Notes: a model not told the origin generated them from the letters alone. A stretch of DNA of 20,955 nucleotides from Pelargonium nanum (GCA_036897485.1 JAYMTF010001859.1:1-20955), one strand, 5' to 3'; counted from the stretch's first letter, positions 7,562 to 17,952 are shown. A program made the numbers and translations.

Positions 7562-9062
7562 TCACATGCGTGTAGACGAAGCATTGCTATCATGATTCTT
7601 AATTAATCTAGACAAAACCAAGCACGTGGCGAAGATGATTGGCAAAATGCTCAACTTGATAGGATTGTTGGCATGCCTAACAAAATAAGCATACTCGACT
7701 GTGGAGAAAATGCACTGAACAATAGCACTAGTTAACCCGAAGCAAACCGCGAGTGAACCAAATGGTACATTACGCGGAGAAGGATGATATAGCCAACATA
7801 TTCTGTTTTTACGCCTCCAAATGACTTTCGCCTTTATAGCCTTGTAAACAATCTCCCCAACGCAGATGGCTAGAGCGACTATGGACAATATCACACCAAC
7901 TAAGGCATAATAAGGTTTGCTCGGAGAAGAGAGTTGGTCAAAAGTCGCGGCTAAAGCCTCAAGGACGAGAGTGGTGAGTAGCATAACCCGCTCACCACTA
8001 GCCTGCACCAATAAAGGAAATATAAGATTGAGTTTCATGATATAAATACAAGAAGATAACATATATAGTTACCATTTCACGCGATCCTTCTCCTTCGTGT
8101 GACAATCTTTGATCGTTGATTTGATCAACATGATCTTGAATTGAGCAATCATCTGAAAATAAGCTAATAATGTGATCATCTGAACTCATAAGTTGGCTTT
8201 GGTTCTGATTTTGCTGGATAGAAGAAGTTGAAGAAGACGGCGTCCTAAGAACATTTTGCCGGTTGTTTTCATGTAATAAAAGATCCTCACTATATCTTTT
8301 CAGCTTCCTCTTTCCGCGCCTCTTGGAGTGAGTTTGTGCGTGTCTGACACGGGATGCAGAAGAAAATTTTCTCCGCCTTACTGATATATGCAACACAAGA
8401 ACAAGCACAAATGAATTAGAATATAGTTTGCACTATCTTTCTTCAATATTTGCAACACGAGAACAAGAACAAATGATCATCGTTTGTTATATGTTTACCG
8501 GTGTTGCTGCCACTGGCGCCGATCACAAACTCAAGCCCGTCCAGTCCTTCCTCCTCTAAAAACTTGACATTCTCTTTGTTCGGGTTCCTTCTTAACCCGA
8601 ACTTCTCCAGACATGCCACCGCGGTCTCATCTATTAAACCAGCTTTCACTACACTTAGTTCCTTGCCTTTCATTGACTCTAACTTCTCTTGTCTCTTATT
8701 TATATCTATCTGGCCTGTCCTACACTCTGAGCTACAAAAGGCTTTATTCCTGAAAAATTGATTGCCCAAAAATCGATTAACAATATGACAATGCAAAAGA
8801 AAGAAAATGCAATCACAACAATTATAAAGCGAATCAAGAATGAGAATGAGAACGAGATTCTCATTGTTTTTTTTCAAGAAACAAAGCTGAAATATGTAAA
8901 AACATACCTATACATAAAGATGACACTATCATGTAGATAACGTTTGCAGAGATCACAAATCTGAATTGAATCAATATCTTGATTTCCATCTGCATCATCA
9001 GGAGCTGTATCCAAATCTTGTACTGATATTTCAAAGCTAACCACCGGCAACGGAGAGCCCAT
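7562..9062 (-). CDS. FLZ zinc finger-membrane protein (gene B)
   Basis: Four exons, 8908-9062, 8499-8749, 8073-8380 and 7562-8002, join with phases 2, 1, 0 to 384 residues. The start MGSPLPVVSFEI is preferred over upstream in-frame codons because it aligns with MASPERISFEI of gene C. The FLZ finger is complete: C36-X2-C39-X17-C57-X3-C61, with the hallmark FCSSEC. Exon 2 continues with a charged helix-like stretch (QEKLESMKGKE) and NKENVKFLEEEGLDGLEF. Exon 3 is a basic then Gln/Ser-rich linker (KRRGKRKLKRYSEDLL at its core) that could act as a nuclear signal. The membrane domain (residues 239-384) has one weak and three clear hydrophobic spans (about 243-262, 269-291, 323-346, 352-372), with WLYHPSP and EYAYFVRHANNP between them. 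FLZ domains in known plant proteins bind the SnRK1 kinase; a membrane-anchored version is inferred here. The function of the membrane domain is unknown to me. Confidence 0.88.
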
Positions 9063-9120
9063 CACCAGTTTGGTTATAGAGTTATTATGGATGATGCAGA
9101 GTGGGTAATAAGAAGTACAG

Positions 9121-9130
9121 TATATATAAC
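9121..9130 (-). promoter_or_regulatory. TATA box of FLZ gene B
   Basis: Minus strand GTTATATATA lies about 60 bp upstream of the start codon at 9062, a normal plant spacing. It is the only strong TATA-like sequence in the first 100 bp upstream. Confidence 0.5.
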
Positions 9131-9596
9131 AAGTGGTACTAAACAATGTGTCCTGTTCTTATATGTTATAGGAAAGTTCAAAGATACTACTTGGAAATAT
9201 TAAGGTAACACCTCACTCAATATTCAACTATATATATACCAAAAGTCAATCTTTGTATGGAATTTTGGTTGTTCTTATCAACTCAATGTCCATCATCAGC
9301 ATCAACAATGTCTATCCAGAACTTCATATCCAAATAGAAGAAATAAACATCTAGAAGTGAACCTGCATAAAATTGCTATTAAAAAAAAGGTAAAAGACCC
9401 AAAATAGTCCTGAATTTTCAAATATGAACACAAAATAATCATTGTCGTTAGTTTATGTCAGACTCCTTCCTCTAAAAAAAATTATTTCTGCAGAGGAACA
9501 CATTGAAATTATGGACAAGGACAGGATCTGTTAACAATATTGAAGTTAAGTAGAGAGACAAGAAATGCACATATATATACCATTGAGAAACATATG
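9131..9596. other. Spacer between FLZ genes B and C with a repeat fragment
   Basis: No gene. Around 9390-9480 lies AAAAGACCCAAAATAGTCC followed by TGAATTTTCAAATATG and, further on, a variant of GTTTATGTCAGACTCC. This has the style of terminal regions of plant DNA transposons (a 'no-value' repeat often met near genes), but no partner end or target duplication is visible. The rest is AT-rich promoter DNA of gene B and 3' flank of gene C. Confidence 0.4.
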
Positions 9597-11294
9597 TTAC
9601 AAAACTACTTGTTGCTGAAGAATCTTATCATACATTCTGCTCATAGACGACGCATTTCTACCACGATTCTTAATTAACCGAGAAAAAACTAAGCACAAGG
9701 CAAAGATGATGGGCAAAATACATAACTTCACAGGATTATTAGCATGCCGAACAAAATAAGCATACTCAACTATGGAGAAAATGCATTGAACAATAGCACT
9801 AGCTAACCCAAAGCAATCCACAATGGAACCAAACGGCACGTCTTTTGGAGAAGGATGATATAACCAGCATATTCTTCCCTTTCGCCTCCAAGAGACTCTC
9901 TCCTTTCTAGCCTTATAAATAATCTCACCAACGCAAATGAGAAGAGCGATTAAAGACGCGATCACGCCAATAAGGGCATAGTAAGGTTTACTTGGAGAAG
10001 AAACTTGATCAAACGTTGCTGCTATAGCCTCTAGCGCGAGGGTTGCGAGTAGAATTGTCCACTCAACACCATCCTGACTCAAAGAAGTAAATTTATGAGA
10101 AATGAGAGCTTAAGTGCACAAACGTTATGTGTCAGCAAGAGATTAACGAGAAACGTAAGATCATAGTAACACATAGTTACCGTTTGATGCGATTCCATTC
10201 CTTGATCTTGCTTGTAGTCAATGTTAATAACATGATCCACACCTTGAAAAGATAGGCTAGCTACAGAATCTTGCATAATAACATCTTGTTGGTTGTGATC
10301 TTGTGACAGAAGATCATCGCTCGAGCTTTTAAGCTTCCTCTTTTCAAGGCGAGTTCTGTGCTTGGAGTACTTTTGAGCACGGTTCACTAGGACCGGACTT
10401 GAAATCTTTCTTTGCCTTGCTGATATAAGCACACACAAATACAAATGAGAGAAGTTAAGTGCACAAAGTTTTGTGAGCAGTGAAAATCGTGCAGAAATCG
10501 TGCAGACTGACTATGAAACTGTCTAGACAATCACGAAGAGTGATTGAGTTGTGCACTTAATATACCTTTGTTGATGCTACTAGTACTACTGGGGCCAATT
10601 ACAAATCCTAGTCCGGCCAGTACTCCCGCCTCTAGTGACTTAACATTCTCGTTAACGTTCGAGATAGACTCAACATTCTCTTTATCATTAGTCCTGAACC
10701 TCTTTCTTGACCGGAACTTCTCTACCCACGCCAATGTTGCTTCTTTGTCCAGCGAGTTGACATCAAGTTTACGAATCGTCTTCTTGATCTTCGTCGACTT
10801 GGCCTTCTTCTCTTCCCTCTTTTTTAGAATAATCTGATCTGACCTACACTCTACACTACAATATGCTCTATCCCTGCAAGATATTTGTTCCAAAGATTCT
10901 TTCAGTATCCATTTTGTTTCAAAACGGTCCTCATATCGTGTGTGGTTTTTGGACAAATCTAGCACAATATGGACATTAAGAAGACTATACAAAAACAATT
11001 TGATCCACAAAAAGAATACTAGGAGACTAGTTGAAACAAAATTCTAAAGAATACAAAAGGAAATGAGAAATCTAATTCAAGAAAGAAACCAGATTGAACA
11101 TCACAACATCAAATTTTAAGAAAAGTTGCTTAAATAATTGAAGTTTACATATATAAATACCTGAACATATAAACATCTTTACCAAGAACCAGAGGATGTT
11201 TACAGAGATTACAAGCCTTAAATGAAACAGAAACTGCTGCTGTATCCTCATCTTCTGCTATTATCTCAAAGCTGATCCTCTCAGGAGAAGCCAT
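9597..11294 (-). CDS. FLZ zinc finger-membrane protein (gene C)
   Basis: Four exons, 11161-11294, 10566-10873, 10181-10419 and 9597-10073, join with phases 2, 1, 0 to 385 residues. It starts MASPERISFEIIAEDEDTA. The FLZ finger is C28-X2-C31-X18-C50-X3-C54, with YCSVEC in place of the usual FCS. After it come a lysine-rich stretch (KKREEKKAKSTKIKKTIRK), then NDKENVESISN and LAGLGFVIGPSS. Exon 3 has a second basic cluster (EKRKLKSSSDDLLSQ). The membrane domain (residues 228-385) has hydrophobic spans near 232-250 (weaker), 258-280, 312-335 and 341-361. It also has the motifs WLYHPSPKDVPFG and VEYAYFVRHANNPVKL and ends in a short polar tail. It is the first gene of the tandem cluster, 534 bp upstream of gene B. 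By family knowledge the finger would bind SnRK1 subunits; the membrane site and role are inference. Frames and splice sites are all clean. Confidence 0.89.
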
Positions 11295-12114
11295 AATTCT
11301 TGGAAAGAAAGAAAAAAACACAGTGATATGCCCAAATTTAGTGCAAAACCTTAAAACTTATATTGTGTGGCTTTGGAATCTTTATTAGCACTTTAGGTTG
11401 TGTCTTTGTTTTTCCTAGAAGTTTCCAATTTGTGCCACTTGGTAATGACAATTTTACCTACGGTTCTTGTGCAACCACCAATTCCAACGGTTCTTGTTCA
11501 TGTATTGCTAACACTACGTATTCTTCAAAATAAATGTATGGTTAGTGTATCAATTTGCAAAAATTGTTTTAATAAGATCTTGAATTCGAGTTTCGAAATA
11601 TGCAAGTACTACTACTAAAATCTACATAGTTTCAACACGAAATATATATAAATTATTAGAAATTTAAACGGTCAAATTTATATTTAGTTTACACTTTTTT
11701 AAAATAAAATAAAAAAGTAAATGCACTAAACTATGTAATTTCACACTGATTTAATGTGGTCCCTATGCAGAAGAAAAAAGTCTTCAAGGGTTGAAAGTGT
11801 TTGTCTCATTCTTTTTTTGTTTTAGCCATGAAACTTCATAGAAGCTTAAAGTATAGGACGAATCTCTTTAGTTAAATCATATTAAAATTAGAGGACCAGA
11901 CAAAATAGTCAAGAATTGAAGAAGAAAAAGCATTATAATATTAATTCTTTGTAGAAATTCACTAAAAAGAAGAGTAAGCTAGATGGAAGACTCAATAGTA
12001 AAGATGACATGTTTAAAAAATAATTCTTCTAATCTTATTTTCAATGTATAATATTTGTGCTCACACATTTTTAAGATCATATTGATCTCATAAATTTGTT
12101 TTTTCACTAATTTC
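11295..12114. other. Gene-free stretch upstream of FLZ gene C
   Basis: AT-rich sequence containing the promoter of gene C; a weak TATA-like CAATATAAG sits on the minus strand at 11358-11366. The small plus-strand frame at 11400-11618 (72 codons) has no recognisable content. No transposon end or RNA gene seen. Confidence 0.45.
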
Positions 12115-12354
12115 ACAGTAGTTGTTGTCTGTCGATAGAAAGGCTAATAGGTTGGCGGACTATCTAGCCCAATTTATTTTAACACGCTTATTTCTTCTGA
12201 ATGTATAATTTATCATCATTTCGTGGATGCTATTGCTATATTATATTCAGATTGTATTAATTTTTTTACCTCCAGAGAGAACGTTTTGGTTTCTTTTCCT
12301 CCTAAGGCATATTCTATGGTTATCTTATTGATAAAAAAACAAATAAAAAATGAA
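12115..12354 (+). mobile_element. 5'-truncated LINE remnant (RNase H end and 3' tail)
   Basis: The frame at 12128-12199 reads SVDRKANRLADYLAQ and soon stops. It resembles the VRRxANRxADxLA motif that ends the RNase H domain of plant LINE-type elements. About 140 bp further on the sequence ends CTTATTGATAAAAAAAC, a typical plant LINE tail. Nothing upstream is recognisable as reverse transcriptase, so only the last part is left. A Mutator-like element sits directly at the tail end (its target duplication starts at 12346). Confidence 0.45.
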
Positions 12355-13224
12355 GAGTAAAATGAGTATCAGTTGACTGATATAAAGTTATATCAGTTGA
12401 ACCCAATACTACTTAGTTTTGATTAAATTTAATGATTTAAAACTACGCAGTTTTTACTTAAAACAAAAACCCTTCTAATCTCAAATTCTGTCTTTCTCTT
12501 CCTCCTTTGTTAGCAAGCCTCCATTCCATACTCATCTTAACTCCTTCTCCGATGCCAGTAAGTGTAACAAGTTTTGAGAGATTGTGTGGATAATTGTCTA
12601 AAGTCTAATTTTTTTTTTGTCTGGATTGCATGCAGAGGATGAAGAAAGAAAAGCCATTAGAAAAATCAGTGCACAAAATTTCATATTAAAATTTAATATT
12701 GAAGATCATGTTTAAAACAAAATTGAATCAAAATAAAAAAAAGTCATTAACTATTGCAACAAACTGTAATTTCTTGTGTTTCATTAAAGAGCTTTGTGAT
12801 AAATAAAATTGTTAATTGGTTTGCCTCACAATCAAATTTAGTTAACTACGTACCATAGATCTCATAAATCTTGTTTTAACAACCATTGTTGTTAGCATCA
12901 GAGAAGAGGTTTGGTTAGCTCATAATTAACTAAATTATTAGAAATTTTATTATAATAACAATTGAGATTTAAAACAATTAAATTTATTATTTGAAACTTG
13001 CTTAAAAAAAATTATTATTTGAAACAACTTTTTTTGGCATCGAAAATGGAGGTTGCAGGTTGATAAAGAAGGAAGAAGAAGAAGATAATGAATTTGAGAA
13101 TTAGAATGGTTTTTGTTTTAAGTTAAAACTACGTAGTTTTAAATCATTAAATTTAATCAAAACTACGTAGCATTGGGTTCCACTGATATAATTTTATATC
13201 AGTGAACTGATACCCATTTTACTC
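12355..13224. mobile_element. Non-autonomous Mutator-like element (870 bp)
   Basis: Terminal inverted repeats of about 150 bp begin GAGTAAAATGAGTATCAGTT on the left and GAGTAAAATGGGTATCAGTT on the right (read from 13224 on the minus strand). They agree at roughly nine positions in ten through a stretch containing ACTACGTAGTTTTGATTAAA. The element is flanked by a perfect 9-bp direct repeat, AAAAATGAA, at 12346-12354 and 13225-13233. A 9-bp duplication with long inverted repeats is diagnostic of the Mutator superfamily. The interior (about 12510-13070) is AT-rich with no open frame, so it relies on a transposase from elsewhere. The right end is about 200 bp upstream of the ribokinase start codon. 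Confidence 0.9.
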
Positions 13225-13429
13225 AAAAATGAAATATACTATTTAAGAAAAATAATTATTTTTAATTCAACTTAATAGATATAATATTCAATGTCTCTTG
13301 TTAAAACAAAATGAAAATAATAAATATTATAATAAAAAAAACTCCTATGATCCTATCTCAACCCTTGTATTGTAGCTACAAAAGACAAGACTAACAAAAA
13401 GGTTGTGTTTTTTTTTGTAGAGACAGAAA

Positions 13430-15909
13430 ATGAAAGGAATTGCAATTTCACCATCAAACAATCTGCACTTGCAGCTCAAAACCCACAACACATCCTCAAC
13501 ACAAAACCCATTTCATTCCATCTCCACAATCTCATACCAATCCAATCCCAAAAACCCATTTCATTCTCTCTCCATCAGTTGCTCAAAATCCCAATCCAAT
13601 CCAATCCCAGAAAAACCCACCAAAAAAATCCCACCTTTAGTGGTTGTTGGATCAGCCAATGCAGACATCTATGTGGAAATTGAGAGGCTGCCCAAGGAAG
13701 GTGAGACCATCTCAGCCAAAACTGGCCAAACCCTAGCTGGTGGCAAAGGAGCCAACCAGGCTGCTTGTGGTGGCAAGCTCTCTTACCCAACATTTTTTCT
13801 GGGTCAGATTGGTCAAGATGCTCATGGGAAGCTCATAACTGAGGCTCTGAAGGGTGGTGGGGTTAGGCTTGATTATGTGAACACTGTGCTCAATGCACCA
13901 ACTGGTCATGCTGTGGTGATGCTCCAATCTGATGGGCAAAACTCTATTATCATTGTGGGTGGTGCTAATATGAGTGGTTGGCCTGAGAAACTGTCTGAGG
14001 AGGACCTGGAGGTAGTGAGAAATGCTGGGATTGTGCTGCTTCAGAGGGAGATTCCTGATTCTGTTAATATTCAGATTGCAAAGGTCTGGCCTTTTTGAAC
14101 TCTTGTTCTGAATCTAGAGTTTTATTTTGTTGTTTGAAGTTTGGGGATTTGATTCAAAACTCTTGATGTTGGAAATCTATCCATAAATTTAGGATTTTTT
14201 GTTAGTGTGTATCTTTTGTTGTTTGAAGTATAGGGGTTAGATTCAAAACACTTGATGTTGGAAATCTATGTATAAACTTGGGGGAATTTGTGTGGGTGTG
14301 AATTGCTATGCTATATTATATCCTTGTTTCGATTCATAATCATAGGCTGTAAATTGGTGGATGTTGGAGATCTATCTATAATTTTTTTTCCGGTGTGTGT
14401 TTGTGTGAATTGCTATGATATATTCTTGTTTTGATTCATAATCATAGGCTGTAATTTGAATTTGTGTTTGTGTGAGCGAATTGTTATGATATTTTCTTGT
14501 TTTGATTCATAATCATAGACTGTATTATTTCAAGAAATCATGATATTGTGTCATGTTGATTATAGTTGACTCTTAAGAGATTAATAAAGGATTGATCTAA
14601 TTCGTGTATCTGGCAAGAAACTGGTGTATTAGTTTGGACATTTGTGGAGGTAACATTGTTGAATTGTTCTATTTAAGCTGGTTTTGGGGTTATATTTTAC
14701 GGTGCACATGAAAATTGGCAAAGTTTTCATAAACTAGAGCCGTTTGATTACATAGTTTGACAAAGTTTTCAGTTTATGTAGCTATTACTGGATGTCACGC
14801 ATAGTTCTCTTCCTAGGCCGTGAGCTATTTCTCAATTAAGTCTGAAATGGTGTCTGACAATTCATAGACTTGATGATTTTGTTTTTCAAAGTCAGTTTTG
14901 TGGCGTTATGAGAAAATGGGAGAACTCTTAGGCAGTGTTTGGATTAAACTTTTGTTCAGTTGGGAATGGGAATGAGATTCTCATTCTTCATGTTTGAATT
15001 AAGACTTTTTGGTCATGTAAATGGCTTTGGAATGGCCGATTTTTCATTCCCATTCCATTTTTTTTTTATCCAAATACTTGTTTGATAGAAAGTCCAAATG
15101 GCACCGTGTTAGGATGTTATCGTATACTGGATTTCAAAGCCTGAGAATTATGTTCTTATATCCCCTGTTTCACTTTACTTCGTTGTTTGAAGACTATTTT
15201 TTATTTGTTGGCTAGTTCGCCGTTTTTTAACATAATGCTATTATCTCCTCTAGGCTGCAAGGAGCGCAGGCGTGCCAGTCATTTTGGATGCTGGAGGGAT
15301 GGATGCGCCCGTTCCCCAAGAGCTATTGAGTTTGGTTCATATATTTAGTCCAAATGAAACTGAACTTGGTCGTTTGACGGGAATGCCAACTAATAGTTTC
15401 GATCAAATTTCTCAAGCTGTTTCAAAATGCTATGCTATGGTGAGCCACATTTACTGTTCACAAAACCCAACAAAATAATCAGCTAATTATGAGGGAATGT
15501 TTACTTAATGTAGTTGAATATATTTGATATCAGGGTGTGAAGCAAGTCCTCGTGAAACTCGGAGACAAAGGGTCTGCTCTGTTTGTTGAAGGGGAAGAAC
15601 CAATAAAACAACCTATCATATCGGCCACGAAGGTCCTCGATACAACTGGAGCTGGTGATACCTTTACTGCTGCTTTTGCCGTGGCTCTTGTTGAGGGGAA
15701 GTCCAAAGAGGAGTGCCTGAGATTTGCCGGTATGTGACAATGTGTAGAGTTCAATCCCTTTTTTTCGGCAAAAACAAGCTTCCCGTGAACTTATCTTCTT
15801 CTTGGGCTTGTGTGCAGCTGCAGCAGCTTCTCTCTGTGTTCGAGTGAAGGGAGCTATCCCGAGCATGCCCAGTAGAGAATCAGTTTTGGATCTTCTTCGA
15901 TCTCTTTAA
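13430..15909 (+). CDS. RBSK: Ribokinase, plastid-type (PfkB family)
   Basis: Four exons, 13430-14083, 15254-15439, 15534-15729 and 15818-15909 (phases 0, 0, 1), join to 375 residues. Ribokinase phosphorylates D-ribose to ribose-5-phosphate with ATP, feeding the pentose phosphate and nucleotide pools. The first ~65 residues are rich in Ser, Asn and Thr with few acidic residues, as in a chloroplast transit peptide. The catalytic core starts at PPLVVVGSANADIYVEI. PfkB signature 1 is GGKGANQA (104-111). Signature 2 is DTTGAGDTF (316-324), with catalytic base Asp322 and the GAGD anion hole. SPNETELGRLTG in exon 2 is the usual nucleotide-side motif. The C-terminus ends SMPSRESVLDLLRSL, close to the family's normal end. 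Intron 1 is long (1,170 bp) and holds repeats and a MITE-like insert. An AATAAA at 15972 is a plausible poly(A) signal. It converges with the gene ending at 16044. Confidence 0.95.
14110..14530. repeat. Imperfect tandem repeats in ribokinase intron 1
   Basis: Two kinds of block recur. GTTGTTTGAAGT followed by GATTCAAAAC and CTTGATGTTGGAAATCTAT appears near 14130 and 14220. TTGATTCATAATCATAG followed by CTGTA appears near 14331, 14433 and 14504, each preceded by GAATTGCTATGATAT-like sequence. Spacings are about 70-100 bp. The repeats lie entirely within the intron and look like local duplication. Confidence 0.7.
14934..15078. mobile_element. MITE-like insert in ribokinase intron 1
   Basis: About 145 bp with imperfect terminal inverted repeats, AGTGTTTGGATTAA on the left and TTTATCCAAATACT on the right, each followed inward by GGAATGGGAATGA or its complement. 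It also has an inner palindrome GAATGAGATTCTCATTC (14970-14986). The CAGTGTTTGGAT style end recalls hAT-type MITEs, but I see no clear target duplication. Confidence 0.5.
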
Positions 15910-16043
15910 GTATGTTTGGAAGTATATCTTTCTTTCTAGGCTCGTAAACATAAACTTTCATTATGCATATAAATAAATAGTAGTAGATTGCTTTAAAAAA
16001 ATTGCATTTTGACTAATCTTGTATTGAGAATTCAAAACAAAAG

Positions 16044-16880
16044 TCATATTCTTGATCTCTGTTTGACAATTAATTCACTACATGTGCCATCACAAACATG
16101 TTTCTCCAATCTTTCAATTCTAGCTTCCATCTCCTTGATCTTTTCGTCTTTGTTCTTCAACTCCTCGTCATCGAACTTCTTGTCCCCGCCATTTTTCAGC
16201 GATCTTGTTAAGATTTTTAACGCCGGAGCTCCACCTGCGAAGATAGTTAAACAAGAATAGCTATTATGGAAGGAAAGAAAGTAACTCAAGCCCTGTAATG
16301 TTCAAATTATGCATCAACTTGAAGTAATGTTCATGAACTCATGATTGTATGAGACTCGGCCACAAAACACAGAAAATTGATATGGACGGGCGTGAAGCGT
16401 TTCAGGGGTTAAATCGTGAGGTGACATCTGCTCGTTGGCTTGACTAAGTATCAATTCATAACTGTTTGATTGACAAGGGTTTATCTCTAACCTTGTCAAT
16501 ACAATATCAATGTAATTAAACAACAATAATCAAGGAATTACTCAAAATTAAATAAAATATCAAGAAATGGTGATGAAAAATAATTAATTAATTAATTAAT
16601 TAAGAAAAGAGTGTTGACCTGGGACGGTCTTGATGCCCTCTTCAATGACGTAGACGCCGGTATTTTTGGCGAAATCGGCGGCGATCCGAGTCATCTCGGA
16701 CCGAGCTTCGTCGTCCTGCAAGTATTGATTCACCTTCTCGGCGGCGACGACCCTGACGGCGTTATCGACCTTGTTAACGGCGGAGCAGCCGTAGCTCCAA
16801 ATGTTCTTGACGGCCGTCAGATCCGGCGCGCTCTGCTTCACGGTCTTGGTGGCCGAAGAAAAATAATCCCAAATACCCAT
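16044..16880 (-). CDS. Small MGIWDYFSSAT-family protein, C-terminally truncated copy (gene D)
   Basis: Two exons, 16619-16880 and 16044-16234 (CCAG|GTCAAC, GCAG|GTGGAG), join to 150 residues. I recognise the family only as an uncharacterised plant one. Exon 1 (residues 1-87) starts MGIWDYFSSATKTVKQ and contains KVDNAVRVVA and FAADFAKNTGVYVIEEG-like sequence (here IAADFAKNTGVYVIEEG). Exon 2 opens GGAPALKILTRSL and goes into a charged coiled-coil stretch (KNKDEKIKEMEARIERLEK). It then ends abruptly at KQRSRI, whereas the paralogue at 17953-19099 continues about 55 residues to a conserved MMKEF...DDLIVPK tail. Exon 1 is GC-rich compared with its surroundings. The stop is only 134 bp from the stop of the convergent ribokinase gene, so the lost tail may have been replaced by shared 3' flank. 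It may still be made, as the rest is open. Confidence 0.8.
16581..16603. repeat. (TTAA)n microsatellite
   Basis: Run of TAATTAATTAATTAATTAAT in the single intron of gene D, about 15 bp inside its splice donor. No function is apparent. Confidence 0.75.
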
Positions 16881-17952
16881 TTCTCTAAAGAAGAAGAAGC
16901 TACAGTTGAACTGGAGTGAGAGGAAGATGAAGAAAGTGAAGGTCAATTTATTGACTTTAATATTTTGCTCTGCCCAAGGTTTTGAATAAACAAAACAAAA
17001 TTAAACACAATTATTAAATTTAATATTCAATTATTATTTATCTTTTTTTCATAGTCTCTCGTAGCATCATGCTTATTTGGGTCTTGGGACCTCTACTTAC
17101 TCCATAGGTGAAGGAGAATGTTCGCAAACATTCAACTAGAAGTTGTTTAGATGTCTGGAAAATTAGAAAACGACTTTTAGATAATAAAGGTACACATGAG
17201 GTTTGTCGTGAGCTTTCTCCTCAGGAGATTGGATGCTTCTACCTCCTGCACCAATTCTTGTAGCTCGGGTAGGAATTTCAAATAACAAAAATGTCTTTGA
17301 TTTGAGAATAGCTGATGACTAAAATAACTTCAACTCAATTTTGAGGATGTGATATTTATTTTGATTCTATTAACCAAGAAAAAACTCGGTTTATCTTGAA
17401 TTTAGATGTACATGTTTTACTTTGTGCGATGGACCGTTCTAGTTTTACAGTCGACCTGTAGTCGCTAGCTCGAGATGAAATATCAATTAACTTCACTTTT
17501 ATTTTAATTCTTGTATACTCTACAATGTCAACCATGAAAGATTATTAGATCGACCAACTACGTATAAAATTGCGTATAAAATAAAAATGATAAAACGATT
17601 GCAAGGCATCATAGTTTTGGGAGATTTGTAGTATACTGATTTGTTATTTTTATGAACCTTGAAGATTCCAAGATGGTTCTATTTTGCATCAACTTTCAAG
17701 TCAATCTCTAACCTTCTCGGGAAGCAACTTTATAACAAGTTTAGCTCGTATTTACACAGTATGGAAATGAAAGAAAGTTTCGAGTCAGTAGGTACAGAAA
17801 CGTATCCGAAGCATCCAACGTATAAACAACACAAATTCACATTGTTCAGAATCACAAATGCCTTCGTTATATTTACAAAGATCCAAAAATCCACAACCTA
17901 GAATTAGCATAAATGGCATGATCCATGACTCTTAGTAAATCACACATACTAT
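16881..17952. other. Gene D leader and gene-free stretch
   Basis: The first ~100 bp is the leader of gene D; it contains GTGAGAGGAAGATGAAGA and matches the displaced leader of gene E at 20773-20880. Beyond that I see no gene. The plus-strand frame at 17659-17901 (80 codons) has no recognisable content and overlaps the 3' flank of gene E. No transposon termini were found. Confidence 0.45.

Noticed and set aside
8443..8877. 144-codon minus-strand frame read as one protein
   Set aside because: Only 8499-8749 is exon (second half of the FLZ finger and linker); the outer parts read through introns.
10544..10837. 97-codon plus-strand frame
   Set aside because: Antisense to exon 2 of FLZ gene C; Ser/Leu-rich product of reading the opposite strand of an acidic/Lys-rich exon.
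11400..11618. 72-codon plus-strand frame upstream of FLZ gene C
   Set aside because: No recognisable domain, no splice context and ordinary AT-rich composition.
13405..13683. Alternative frames over the ribokinase transit peptide region, including the minus-strand frames at 13575-13939
   Set aside because: Only the frame from 13430 leads into the PfkB core.
16611..16919. 102-codon plus-strand frame over GC-rich sequence
   Set aside because: Antisense to exon 1 of gene D; long only because that exon is GC-rich.
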